This document shows positions 1 through 8,788 of a DNA stretch of 64,000 nucleotides, in pieces. The DNA is taken from positions 744,001 through 808,000 of the forward strand of contig CP032039.1 in NCBI GenBank assembly GCA_008032935.1, read 5' to 3'. Position numbers and translations under genes: made by a program. The notes below the pieces were generated by a model. It was not told the DNA's origin, made no database searches, and saw only the letters and a program-made list of their open reading frames with translations. Each line of letters begins with the position of its first letter. Positions within the stretch are counted from its first letter, which is position 1. Source of the stretch: Helicobacter pylori. Its GTDB lineage: Bacteria > Campylobacterota > Campylobacteria > Campylobacterales > Helicobacteraceae.

Positions 1-118
1 CTTCGCACCGCAAGACTTCAACGCATTCAATCTGTCGTGGGGCGACTTCCAAACCAAAGCGCGCGTTCGTGCCGCCAATATCGGCTAATAGTCTTGGATA
101 AGTTTCAGTTTTTGGCAT
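1..118 (-). CDS. glk: Glucokinase, N-terminal part only
   Basis: This is the first 39 or so codons of a glucokinase, which phosphorylates glucose to glucose-6-phosphate in the cytoplasm; the rest lies beyond the window edge. Reading minus from the ATG at 118 gives [20 protein letters not shown]. The [11 protein letters not shown] segment is the phosphate-binding signature of bacterial glucokinases. The start overlaps the end of pgl by 14 bases, so the two are probably co-translated. A purine-rich GGAGG lies just upstream of the ATG. Together with pgl and zwf it feeds glucose into the Entner-Doudoroff route. Confidence 0.9.
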   Translation of the reverse strand, partial: MPKTETYPRLLADIGGTNARFGLEVAPRQIECVEVLRCE

Positions 119-788
119 AAAATACCTCCGTGGTAACTTTTTGAGAATGTAAAATCCGAGCAATCGGCAGAGAATAGGGAGCGTTTTCTTTTAAAGCTTT
201 TTCTAAAACCTCCCTTTTTTCTACCCCACTAATGCTTAAGAAAAGTTTTTCGCAATTTTCTAAGGCGTTAACAGACATGCTCAAGCGCTCATAAGGAGCG
301 TTAGCGGGCTTAGTCAAAACGATATTTTCTTTTTCTTTGTTTAAAAAAGCGCTCGTTTCAGGAAAAAGGCTAGCCGTATGCCCATCAGTCCCCATGCCCA
401 AAATGGCTAAATGGGGCTGTTTGAAATGCTGGTTAGCAAAATCTAAAAGTTCGTTTGTATCGCTAGAAATCTTTTTGGGCAAAAGCGGGGTGAAAGAAGC
501 TTTTAAGGCGTTATTTTGCAACAAGTAATCATGCAATAATTTGGTGTTGCTATCCTTGTGGCTTGTGTCTATAATGCGTTCATCCACCAAACTGATTAAA
601 CACTCATGCCAATTGAGATCCAAGACGCTCAATTTTTGCAACAAGCTAATGGGCGAACGGCCCCCAGAAAAAGCGATAGAAACTTGATGATGCTTTTTTA
701 AGGCGGCGTTAAAAAATTCTTTAAAATGCTCTATTAAAGCCTTGTGGCAATCTTCTAAACTTTCAAATTCAAACAATTGATAACCCAT
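105..788 (-). CDS. pgl: 6-phosphogluconolactonase
   Basis: This enzyme hydrolyses 6-phosphogluconolactone, the product of Zwf, to 6-phosphogluconate in the cytoplasm. The protein has 227 residues, normal for the DevB/Pgl type. It shows the sugar-isomerase-like fold motif SGGRSP at residues 41-46 and the family signature [13 protein letters not shown] at 131-143. It sits between zwf (10 bases upstream) and glk (14-base overlap downstream) on the same strand, which indicates one transcript for the oxidative steps from glucose to 6-phosphogluconate. It matches HP1102 as I recall it. Confidence 0.95.
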   Translation of the reverse strand: MGYQLFEFESLEDCHKALIEHFKEFFNAALKKHHQVSIAFSGGRSPISLLQKLSVLDLNWHECLISLVDERIIDTSHKDSNTKLLHDYLLQNNALKASFTPLLPKKISSDTNELLDFANQHFKQPHLAILGMGTDGHTASLFPETSAFLNKEKENIVLTKPANAPYERLSMSVNALENCEKLFLSISGVEKREVLEKALKENAPYSLPIARILHSQKVTTEVFYAKN

Positions 789-798
789 GAAATCCCTT

Positions 799-2076
799 TT
801 ATTGATAGAGTGGTTTTAAAAATTCTAATTCGTTGAGATTATGGCTTTTATAAGAATACAAGGGCGTGGCGTTATTGATAAAACCCTCTATGAGCGTGTC
901 AATAAAAACCCATGACGCTTCTAATTCCAATTGGTGGGCGAAATTGTTGTGGTTATTTTGTATCGCATCATAGAGCAATTTAGCGTAGGGCTGTAAAAAT
1001 TCTTGTTTGTTATGGGTTTCTAAAATAAGGGGGTTTTGATGATCTTTTAGGGTAAGGGTGATTTTATCTTGAGAGAGGAAAAATTCTAGCGTATTGATTG
1101 CATTAAAATGGATTTTCACGCTCGCTTGGTTGTGGGGCATTTTTTTAGCGTGCTTAAGGTAGAAAGGCACGCCTTTAAATTTAGGCGTATCCAAAAAGGC
1201 TTTAATAGCGACAAAAGTCTCTGTCTGGCTCTCTTTATGGACTTTATTTTCATCTCTATAGCCTTGATACTGGGCCCGAATAACCTGTTTTTTAAAATCT
1301 TTAGGGGGTTGTAAGGTTTTTAAAACTTTGATTTTTTCTTTCCTCAAGTCTTTTAAATCGTTGGGTAAATCTGTAGCGATAAGGGATAAAACTTGCAAGA
1401 GATGGTTTTGAACCATATCTCTTAAAGCCCCGATTTTATCGTAAAATTCGCCCCTTTCTTCCACCCCCAAAGTCTCATACACGCAGATTTCAACCGCGCT
1501 GATTTGATCCCATAAAATGTTTAAGATAGGGTTATTCAGGCGCAATTCAAGGATATTTTGAACGCCCTTTTTCCCTAAATAATGATCGATTCTAAAGATT
1601 TGCTCTTCTTTAAAAAAAGCACTAATGTTTTGGAAAATCTCTTTGCAAGTCTTTAAATCATGCCCTAAGGGTTTTTCTAAAATCAAGCGTGTGTTGGCGT
1701 GATTGAGCGCGTTTTGGGCCAAATTTTGAGCGGTCGTTGCAAAAAAACTAGGGGAGATAGAAAAGTAGAAAATCAAGGGCTTATTGTTTGTAGCGATTTT
1801 ACTCAATTCTTCAAAGTCTTTAGGGTTATCCAAACGGACGCGCAAATAACTGATATGGGCTAAAAATTCCCTACCCTTTTCTCTTGAATGCAACTGCGTT
1901 TTTTCACAAAGGAGCGCTAAAAACTCTTCATTGGATAGCTCCTTACGCCCCGATGCGATAATTCTAGAATCTTTTTTAAAACCATAATGGGTATAAATTT
2001 CATAGAGCGAAACAAAGAGCTTTCGCATGGCTAAATCCCCAGTCGCGCCAAAAAGAACCAAATCAAAATCCAACAT
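799..2076 (-). CDS. zwf: Glucose-6-phosphate 1-dehydrogenase
   Basis: Zwf oxidises glucose-6-phosphate to 6-phosphogluconolactone with NADP. The protein is about 425 residues, a little shorter than the roughly 490 of enterobacterial Zwf but usual for epsilonproteobacteria. The N-terminal dinucleotide fold reads LFGATGDLA near residues 9-17. EKPLGHD lies at about 135 and the active-site motif RIDHYLGK at about 163. An in-frame TTG precedes the ATG at 2076; I prefer the ATG. It is divergent from edd across about 65 bases, so the two halves of the Entner-Doudoroff pathway share one promoter region. Confidence 0.95.
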   Translation of the reverse strand: MLDFDLVLFGATGDLAMRKLFVSLYEIYTHYGFKKDSRIIASGRKELSNEEFLALLCEKTQLHSREKGREFLAHISYLRVRLDNPKDFEELSKIATNNKPLIFYFSISPSFFATTAQNLAQNALNHANTRLILEKPLGHDLKTCKEIFQNISAFFKEEQIFRIDHYLGKKGVQNILELRLNNPILNILWDQISAVEICVYETLGVEERGEFYDKIGALRDMVQNHLLQVLSLIATDLPNDLKDLRKEKIKVLKTLQPPKDFKKQVIRAQYQGYRDENKVHKESQTETFVAIKAFLDTPKFKGVPFYLKHAKKMPHNQASVKIHFNAINTLEFFLSQDKITLTLKDHQNPLILETHNKQEFLQPYAKLLYDAIQNNHNNFAHQLELEASWVFIDTLIEGFINNATPLYSYKSHNLNELEFLKPLYQ

Positions 2077-2141
2077 CAATAACCCTTTTAGAGTGTTTTT
2101 AAGTTATTATTATATATTAAATCTTAATTGAAGGGGTGTTC

Positions 2142-3983
2142 ATGCCTAAGCATTCTTTAGAACAAATCAAAGAAAAAATTACAGAGCGTAGCAAAAAAAC
2201 CAGAGAGCTTTATTTAGAAAATATCTTTAACCCTAAAAACCAGCCCAAGATTGAGAGCTTGGGTTGCGCGAATATTGCGCATGTTACAGCGAGCATGCCA
2301 GAGCATTTAAAAATGCCTTTAGGTTCGCATAAAAGAAAGCATTTTGCGATTATCACGGCTTATAACGACATGCTTTCAGCCCACCAACCTTTTAAAAATT
2401 ACCCTGATTTGATTAAAAAAGAGTTGCAAGAGCATAACGCTTATGCGAGCGTCGCCAGTGGCGTGCCAGCGATGTGTGATGGTATCACGCAGGGTTATGA
2501 GGGAATGGAATTGAGCTTATTCAGCAGAGATGTGATCGCATTAAGCACCGCCGTAGGGTTAAGCCATAATGTTTTTGACGGGGCGTTTTTTTTAGGCGTG
2601 TGCGATAAAATCGTGCCAGGCTTGCTCATAGGAGCGTTAAGCTTTGGGAATTTAGCGAGCGTGTTTGTGCCAAGCGGGCCTATGGTGAGCGGGATAGAAA
2701 ATTATAAAAAAGCCAAAGCGCGCCAAGATTTTGCAATGGGAAAGATCAACAGAGAAGAGCTTTTAAAAGTGGAAATGCAAAGCTACCATGATGTGGGCAC
2801 TTGCACTTTTTATGGCACGGCTAATTCCAATCAAATGATGATGGAGTTTATGGGGTTGCATGTGGCTAATTCTAGCTTTATCAACCCTAACAACCCCTTA
2901 CGGAAGGTTTTAGTAGAAGAGAGCGCTAAAAGATTAGCGAGCGGGAAGGTTCTGCCTTTAGCCAAACTCATTGATGAAAAAAGCATTCTTAACGCTCTTA
3001 TAGGCTTAATGGCAACCGGAGGTTCTACCAACCACACTTTGCATTTGATCGCTATTGCTAGATCGTGTGGGGTGATTCTCAATTGGGACGATTTTGACGC
3101 CGTTTCTAATCTCATACCCCTTTTAGCTAAAGTCTATCCTAACGGATCAGCGGATGTGAACGCTTTTGAAGCGTGTGGGGGCTTAGCGTTTGTGATCAAA
3201 GAATTGTTAAAAGAGGGGCTTTTATTTGAAGATGTGCATACGATTATGGATACAGAAACGCAAAAAGGCATGCAAAATTACACTAAAACCCCCTTTTTAG
3301 AAAACGACCAATTGGTGTATAAAGACGCTGTTAATCATAGCTTGAATACGGATATTTTACGCCCTGTTAGCGAGCCTTTTGCCGCTAATGGGGGGCTTAA
3401 AATTTTAAAGGGTAATTTAGGGCGGGCCGTGATTAAAATCTCAGCCATTAAAGATGAGCACAGGAAAGTCAAGGCCAGAGCGATTGTTTTTAAAACCCAA
3501 AGCGAATTTTTAGAACGCTTTAAAAATAAAGAATTAGAAAGGGACTTTGTGGCGGTCTTGCCTTTCCAAGGGCCTAAGTCTAATGGCATGCCAGAATTGC
3601 ACAAACTCACCACAAATTTAGGGGCTTTGCAGGATATGGGCTATAAGGTTGCGCTAGTTACGGATGGGCGCATGAGCGGGGCGAGTGGGAAAGTGCCTAG
3701 CGCGATCCATTTAAGCCCTGAGGGAGCGTTAAATGGGGCGATCATTAAGATTAAAGATGGCGATTGGATAGAATTAGACGCTCCTAATAACGCCTTGAAT
3801 GTGCTTGAAAAGGATTTTGAAAAGAGAGGCATCAACCCCTTGTTTTTAGAAACCTTAGAAAATTTAGAAAAGCCTACTTTTGGGCTGGGTAGGGAATTGT
3901 TTACAAGCTTGAGATTGAATGTTAATACGGCTGAAGAGGGCGGCATGAGTTTTGGCATACAAGGTATAAATATAAAGGTATAA
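2142..3983 (+). CDS. edd: 6-phosphogluconate dehydratase
   Basis: Edd dehydrates 6-phosphogluconate to 2-keto-3-deoxy-6-phosphogluconate (KDPG), the committing step of the Entner-Doudoroff pathway. The protein is about 613 residues of the IlvD/Edd family, with family segments such as MCDGITQGYEG, GTCTFYGTANSNQMM and FEACGGLAF, where the cysteines are candidates for the iron-sulfur cluster. An in-frame GTG at 2136 is possible, but AAGGGG at about 2131-2136 is well spaced for the ATG at 2142 and would overlap the GTG, so I chose the ATG. A TATATT-like -10 lies around 2112. eda follows after 18 bases. Confidence 0.95.
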   Translation: MPKHSLEQIKEKITERSKKTRELYLENIFNPKNQPKIESLGCANIAHVTASMPEHLKMPLGSHKRKHFAIITAYNDMLSAHQPFKNYPDLIKKELQEHNAYASVASGVPAMCDGITQGYEGMELSLFSRDVIALSTAVGLSHNVFDGAFFLGVCDKIVPGLLIGALSFGNLASVFVPSGPMVSGIENYKKAKARQDFAMGKINREELLKVEMQSYHDVGTCTFYGTANSNQMMMEFMGLHVANSSFINPNNPLRKVLVEESAKRLASGKVLPLAKLIDEKSILNALIGLMATGGSTNHTLHLIAIARSCGVILNWDDFDAVSNLIPLLAKVYPNGSADVNAFEACGGLAFVIKELLKEGLLFEDVHTIMDTETQKGMQNYTKTPFLENDQLVYKDAVNHSLNTDILRPVSEPFAANGGLKILKGNLGRAVIKISAIKDEHRKVKARAIVFKTQSEFLERFKNKELERDFVAVLPFQGPKSNGMPELHKLTTNLGALQDMGYKVALVTDGRMSGASGKVPSAIHLSPEGALNGAIIKIKDGDWIELDAPNNALNVLEKDFEKRGINPLFLETLENLEKPTFGLGRELFTSLRLNVNTAEEGGMSFGIQGINIKV

Positions 3984-4001
3984 AAATATAAAGGAGATAA
4001 A

Positions 4002-4627
4002 ATGCAAGATAAAACAATAGAGGTTTTACAAATCAGCCCCATTGTCCCTGTGGTGGTGATTGAAAATATAAAAGACGCCGTGCCTTTAGCGCAAAGCCTG
4101 ATAGAGGGGGGTATTCCAATCATAGAAGTTACTTTGCGATCCAGTTGCGCTTTAGAGGCCATAGAGCTTATTGCTAAGAATGTGCCAAAAATGCGCGTGG
4201 GCGCTGGCACGATTTTAAATCTTACTCAATTAGAGCAAGCGCAAAATAGGGGGGCAGAGTTTTTGATTAGCCCGGGCCTTACGATAACGCTTTTAGAACA
4301 CGCAAAGAAAAAAGGCATGCCCCTAATACCTGGGGTTTCTAGCAGTAGTGAAGTCATGCAAGCTTTAGAATGGGGTTATAACGCTTTGAAATTTTTCCCG
4401 GCAGAGTATTGTGGGGGCGTTAAGCTTTTAAACGCTTTTAACGGCCCTTTTAAAGGGGTGAAATTTTGTCCCACCGGGGGGATTAGTGCAGATAACATGC
4501 GCTCTTATTTGAATTTAGAAAATGTTTTGTGCGTGGGGGGAGTTGGCTTACCCCTAAAGATTTAATTCAAAACAAAGAGTGGGATAAGATCACAGAAATT
4601 TGTAAGAGGGCGTTAGCTTTAAGATAA
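4002..4627 (+). CDS. eda: KDPG aldolase, frameshifted near its C-terminus
   Basis: Eda splits KDPG into pyruvate and glyceraldehyde-3-phosphate. The catalytic Glu42 (IEVTLRS) and Schiff-base Lys130 (ALKFFPAE) are present. The ATG frame runs to a stop at 4565 after an out-of-place GVGLPLKI tail. If one G is added to the G6 run at 4535-4540, the frame reads GGSWLTPKDLIQNKEW and ends at 4627, giving 208 residues. The lost part is only the last 30 or so residues, so even the truncated form keeps the catalytic lysine. A base-call error or a real deletion are both possible. Confidence 0.9.
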
Positions 4628-4665
4628 CAAAAAGATCATGGCATTTTGTATTTGCTTAATAACAC

Positions 4666-4671
4666 TATAAT
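4666..4671 (+). promoter_or_regulatory. -10 element of hcpC
   Basis: A perfect TATAAT lies 26 bases before the hcpC start codon. H. pylori vegetative promoters typically rely on an extended -10 with a weak or absent -35, as here. This suggests hcpC has its own promoter rather than depending on edd-eda. Confidence 0.55.
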
Positions 4672-4696
4672 AAAATTTTTAATAAGGAGATACATC

Positions 4697-5568
4697 ATGT
4701 TAGAAAATGTCAAAAAGTCCTTTTTTAGGGTTTTGTGCTTGGGCGCGTTGTGTTTAGGGGGCTAATGGCAGAGCAAGACCCTAAAGAGCTTGTAGGTTTG
4801 GGGGCAAAGAGCTACAAAGAGCAAGATTTTTCTCAAGCGAAGAAATATTTTGAAAAAGCGTGCGATTTGAAGGAAAATAGCGGGTGTTTTAATTTAGGGG
4901 TGCTTTATTATCAAGGGCATGGGGTGGAAAAGAATTTGAAAAAAGCCGCTCAATTTTACTCTAAGGCTTGCGATTTAAATTACAGTAATGGGTGTCATTT
5001 GTTAGGGAATTTATATTATAGCGGGCAAGGCGTGTCCCAAAACACCAACAAAGCCTTACAATACTACTCTAAAGCGTGCGATTTGAAATACGCTGAAGGG
5101 TGCGCGAGCTTAGGGGGGATTTATCATGATGGTAAAGTGGTAACTAGGGATTTTGAAAAAGCGGTGGAATATTTCGCTAAAGCGTGCGATTTAAACGATG
5201 GCGATGGTTGCACGATATTAGGGAGCTTGTATGATGCAGGCAGAGGCACGCCTAAAGATTTGAAAAAAGCGCTCGCTTCGTATGATAAAGCTTGCGGACT
5301 AAAAGACAGCCCGGGGTGCTTTAACGCAGGGAATATGTATCATCATGGCGATGGCGTGGTAAAGAATTTTAAAGAGGCTCTCGCTCGTTATTCTAAAGCA
5401 TGCGAGATGCAAAACGGCGGAGGGTGTTTCAATTTAGGGGCTATGCAATACAATGGCGAAGGCGTAACAAGGAATGAAAAGCAAGCCATAGAAAACTTTA
5501 AAAAAGGCTGTAAATTGGGCGCTAAAGGGGCATGCGATATTCTCAAGCAGCTCAAAATCAAAGTTTAG
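4697..5568 (+). CDS. hcpC: Secreted cysteine-rich Sel1-repeat protein HcpC, frameshifted in the signal peptide
   Basis: HcpC is a secreted Helicobacter cysteine-rich protein made of Sel1-like repeats of about 36 residues, each with a pair of cysteines (pattern KACDL...GC) that form disulfides. About seven repeats are visible from KSYKEQDF to the end at ILKQLKIKV. The start is the ATG at 4697 after AAGGAG. The signal peptide [20 protein letters not shown] is followed by GG and then TAA, because the G run at 4757-4761 has five bases; six would read on into [12 protein letters not shown]. With that base added the protein has 290 residues, as for HP1098. An internal ATG at 4765 could start a leaderless form that would stay in the cytosol. 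Confidence 0.9.
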
Positions 5569-5761
5569 TTTGAATAAGGCTTGATCAAACGGCTTTAAAA
5601 GCGAACTTTTGGGGGTTAGGGGATTTAAAAGGAGGTTTTAGGGGAGTAGGGGAGAATAATTTCAAAATACTTTCTATCCCATTAAAATAGTGAGTTTAAA
5701 ATAAAATAACCAAAATCCCTTTTTCTTGAAAATTAAAGGGTTGTTGAAGTTAAATTTATTT

Positions 5762-5780
5762 AAAACCCCTTAAGGGTTTT
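5762..5780. terminator. Possible hairpin between hcpC and the convergent dehydrogenase
   Basis: AAAACCC at 5762-5768 and GGGTTTT at 5774-5780 form a 7-bp stem with a 5-base loop, followed on plus by T-rich sequence. It overlaps the stop codon of the minus-strand dehydrogenase and lies downstream of hcpC, so it could end transcripts from both sides. The stem is AT-rich and weak. Confidence 0.35.
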
Positions 5781-6522
5781 TATGGGTGGGTAGGGGAGCG
5801 AAAGTTTGGCTTGTGGGCATGATTTCTATGCGGTTGATATTGACATGCAAGGGTTGTTCATAAATCCATAGCACGATGTTAGCAATATCTTGTGGTTTGA
5901 GGTAAAGGGTGTTTTCATAGACGGATTGGGCTTTGATTTTATCGCCCTTAAAACGCACCATGCTGAATTCGGTTTCGCCGCACAAACCGGGTTCAACATT
6001 ACTCACTCTAATGTTAGTGCCAGCCAAATCCGCTCGCAAATTTAAAGAAAATTGTTTCACAAACGCCTTGCTCGCTCCATAGACATTCCCGCCAGGATAG
6101 GGGTAAGTGCCAGCGATAGAGCCAAGATTGATAATAGTCCCATGGTTATGCTCTATCATAGAGGGCAAGATCAAGCGGGTGAGATACAACAACCCCTTGA
6201 TATTCGTGTCTATCATGATTTCCCAGTCGTTTAACTCGCATTCATAAGCCTTGTTTAAGCCTAGCGCTAAGCCGGCGTTATTGATTAAAGCGTCAATGCG
6301 ATCCGTCATGGAAAAAATAGCCTCTAGTGCTCGCTTAGTTTCAAGCTTGTTTTGAAGATCAAAACACAAGGGAATGAAACGCTTGGGGTAAGCGAGCTGC
6401 AATTCTTGCAAATTCTCTTTTCGCCTCCCTGTGCCAAAAACCACATGGTTTTTTTGTAAAAACGCCTTAGCGATTTCTAACCCAAACCCTGAAGTCGCCC
6501 CGCTAACTAGAATGTGCGCCAT
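5770..6522 (-). CDS. Short-chain dehydrogenase/reductase (YdfG-like)
   Basis: This is a classical SDR of 250 residues. The cofactor motif GATSGFG is at about residues 8-14, NNAG at about 86-89 and the catalytic YGASK around 154-158. The PEPGLCGETEF segment after the active site resembles YdfG-type NADP-dependent 3-hydroxy acid dehydrogenases, so oxidation of serine or a short hydroxy acid is likely, but the substrate cannot be read from sequence. It is 17 bases downstream of the large AsmA-like gene and probably transcribed with it. It matches HP0357 as I recall. Confidence 0.85.
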   Translation of the reverse strand: MAHILVSGATSGFGLEIAKAFLQKNHVVFGTGRRKENLQELQLAYPKRFIPLCFDLQNKLETKRALEAIFSMTDRIDALINNAGLALGLNKAYECELNDWEIMIDTNIKGLLYLTRLILPSMIEHNHGTIINLGSIAGTYPYPGGNVYGASKAFVKQFSLNLRADLAGTNIRVSNVEPGLCGETEFSMVRFKGDKIKAQSVYENTLYLKPQDIANIVLWIYEQPLHVNINRIEIMPTSQTFAPLPTHKNP

Positions 6523-6539
6523 TTCTGTCCTTTAAGATT

Positions 6540-8075
6540 TTAAAAAAGCCCCTTAAGCCCTTTTTCAAGCTTTTCTTTGAGCTTATCATCTTTAAGCAAA
6601 TGATCTAAACCTTTTTTAAGGGTGTCATTTTTTAAGATTTCTTTCAAGCCTTGTTGCAGGTTTTGTTGGATGGCTTTCTCATTTAAAATGAGGGAAAATT
6701 TTGGCTGGTGCATGCTGCCTTGAAGTTTCATTTTAAAAATGAATTTTAAGATTTCCGCATCCATGAGCATGTCCATTTGCTTGGTGTTTAAATCCAACAA
6801 GCCGTTATGGATTTTCAATTGGGTTTTGGGGCTTTTTAAGCTGAGACTAGAGAGCAGGCGTTGCTGGTTGATTTGGCTTACCAGATTGGCATCGTTATAG
6901 ATTTCTTTAGTAATATCAAATTGAGAAATGGAGTAGAGGAAATCGCTGAATGCATTTTTGAGGAATCTTGCGTTTTTTAGGCGGGCTTTCAATACGCCTT
7001 GCTTAGCACTAAGGTCATAATCCAAGTTAGCGTCTGCAATGGATTGGAAAAATTTAGGGTAATGGAATAAGTCTAGGACTTTTAAAGTGGAAATATTGGA
7101 AAAACGGGCTTTCAAATCTTTATTTAAAAGCGTGAAATCCAGTGTGCCGTCTAGTAAATTTGAATGGCCGCTGACTTTTAAAAGTTTGGGGCTTTGCTCT
7201 ATATTGCCATTTAAAGTCAAGCTCCCTTTTAAGGGGTGGTTGGTAATGTTTTGGAGTTTGGCTAGATTGGGGATTTCTAAAGTGTAGGGGGCGTTGAGTT
7301 TTAAAACAGAGAAAAGATATTCGCTTTTTAGGGCTGTAAAATTGGCTAAAGGGCTAGTCAGGGTGGTATCGCTGATGGCTTTGTTTTCTTTAAAATCGCT
7401 TGAGTGCGAGAGGTTGAAGATAAGCGTGTCTTTAAGGTTTAAATGAAACATTTGATTGATTAGGGCGTTATTAATTAAAGCGTTATTAGCTGTTAGAATC
7501 AAATGGCCCTCTAAAGGCTTTAGAGAGTTAAAATCCGCTTGTAAGGACACTTTTGCGTTCGCATAAGCGGGGCGATTGATTAAATAAAGCAAATCTTCTA
7601 AATTGGCGTCTTTTGCATTCAAACTTAAATGAGAAAGCTTGAAATCATTTAAAAGGGCGTTGTAGGCAGTGTGGGATTGAGCCGCATTAGAGACGCCTTG
7701 AATCACAAGGGCTTTTCTATGCCCTTTGATATTCCCAGAAGTAACAATAGCCCCCCTTAAAGGGTAGGGTATCCATTCTTTGAAAGAGCGTAAATTTTTA
7801 ATATCTATGTGGTAATTCAAATTTACGCTTTGCTTTAAAAGCGAGAAATCCCCTTTAAGAATGAGAGTGGAATCGTCATTGGCTTGAGCTTTAAAATCCA
7901 AAGAGTTGAATCTCAATTTAAAGGTTTTAACGCTCAAGTAGCGTTCGTTTGGGTTGATTTTTTTCTCTATATACGAAGTGATGATCTTATTCCCCCATTC
8001 TGTGAAAAGGATAAGATAGGTTGTTAAAAGGCCGATTAAAAGAAGCACGAGTAGGGTATAAAGAAATTTTTTCAT
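6540..8075 (-). CDS. Large envelope protein of the AsmA/TamB-like type
   Basis: This is a protein of 511 residues with one N-terminal membrane segment (about residues 4-25, FLYTLLVLLLIGLLTTYLIL). The rest is a long periplasm-facing region of short alternating hydrophobic strands, rich in Asn, Leu and Lys. The end is a basic, helical LKDDKLKEKLEKGLKGLF tail. The build resembles AsmA, YhdP and TamB proteins, which bridge the periplasm in lipid transport. That assignment is by overall look, not by a diagnostic motif. It lies upstream of the SDR gene on the same strand. Its annotated relative is HP0358, a hypothetical protein. Confidence 0.75.
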   Translation of the reverse strand: MKKFLYTLLVLLLIGLLTTYLILFTEWGNKIITSYIEKKINPNERYLSVKTFKLRFNSLDFKAQANDDSTLILKGDFSLLKQSVNLNYHIDIKNLRSFKEWIPYPLRGAIVTSGNIKGHRKALVIQGVSNAAQSHTAYNALLNDFKLSHLSLNAKDANLEDLLYLINRPAYANAKVSLQADFNSLKPLEGHLILTANNALINNALINQMFHLNLKDTLIFNLSHSSDFKENKAISDTTLTSPLANFTALKSEYLFSVLKLNAPYTLEIPNLAKLQNITNHPLKGSLTLNGNIEQSPKLLKVSGHSNLLDGTLDFTLLNKDLKARFSNISTLKVLDLFHYPKFFQSIADANLDYDLSAKQGVLKARLKNARFLKNAFSDFLYSISQFDITKEIYNDANLVSQINQQRLLSSLSLKSPKTQLKIHNGLLDLNTKQMDMLMDAEILKFIFKMKLQGSMHQPKFSLILNEKAIQQNLQQGLKEILKNDTLKKGLDHLLKDDKLKEKLEKGLKGLF

Positions 8076-8505
8076 GTTTGTTTGTCCTTGAAATAAATTG
8101 AATGGAATATATTAGCTTGTTTTGTAAGGGTTTCTAACATTTTTTATAAAGCCTTAACGAAAGGCTTGAATTGAGCCAATAAAGAAAGAATCAAGCGCTC
8201 AAAACCCACAATTTAGTAACAACACGCTTACAACCATTGAAAAACTCAAAATCCTAAAATTTTAAGCCCCCTAAACAAGCGAACACTGAAAAGCTTGCGA
8301 AATTAGAAAGCGAAAAGTTATAAAGCAAAAGAGATTTTGCGCCATTTTAAGAACAAAGCAAACAAAAAATCTCAATTTAATTTAATCTTTCATTAAGGAG
8401 CTTTGAGTTAAAAGATTTGCGGCGTTAAACAAAGACGATCCAATCGTTTAGGATTTCTCAACCAAAGACACGACTGATAAAAAGAAAAAATTTAAGGAGA
8501 AAACA
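8076..8505. other. 430-base gap, possible decayed gene, no clear product
   Basis: I see no convincing coding region here. Short open pieces on plus around 8205-8400 (Lys- and Asn-rich, interrupted by several stops) look like a worn-down gene rather than a structured RNA. A perfect 7-bp stem, AAGCCTT at 8149-8155 with AAGGCTT at 8161-8167 and loop AACGA, lies about 75 bases upstream of the minus-strand AsmA-like gene, in its possible leader. No T-run follows it on either strand, so it does not look like a terminator. Confidence 0.4.
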
Positions 8506-8581
8506 TGGTGGAGAATAGCGGGATCGAACCGCTGACCTCCTGCGTGCAAAGCAGGCGCTCTCCCAGCTGAGCTAATTCCCC
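8506..8581 (-). tRNA. tRNA-Ala (anticodon TGC)
   Basis: Reading minus from 8581 gives GGGGAATTAGCTCAGCTGGG and a full cloverleaf. The acceptor GGGGAAT pairs with ATTCTCC, and the anticodon stem CCTGC/GCAGG flanks loop TTTGCAC with anticodon TGC. The T-arm contains GGTTCGATCC. The 3' CCA is encoded. It is 16 bases downstream of tRNA-Ile on the same strand, so the pair is probably one transcript. Confidence 0.97.
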
Positions 8582-8597
8582 AAGGATTGTAAAAAAA

Positions 8598-8674
<77 letters not shown>

Positions 8675-8750
8675 TTTAAAGCCAATAAAGATGAAATTAT
8701 AGATTAAATTTTCTTAAGAAATCCTTAAATGATAAATGGGATTAAGATGT

Positions 8751-8756
8751 TATAAT
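8751..8756 (+). promoter_or_regulatory. -10 element of galE
   Basis: A perfect TATAAT starts 38 bases before the galE ATG. A TAAGATGT element just before it extends the -10 region. The opposite-strand tRNA pair starts 77 bases upstream. Confidence 0.55.
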
Positions 8757-8788
8757 AGTTGTTATTTTTTCATTTTAAAAGGGGTTTT

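Noticed and set aside
3641-4210. Long minus-strand frame (189 codons) opposite edd and eda
   Set aside because: Two well-supported genes occupy the plus strand here, and the minus product has no recognisable domain.
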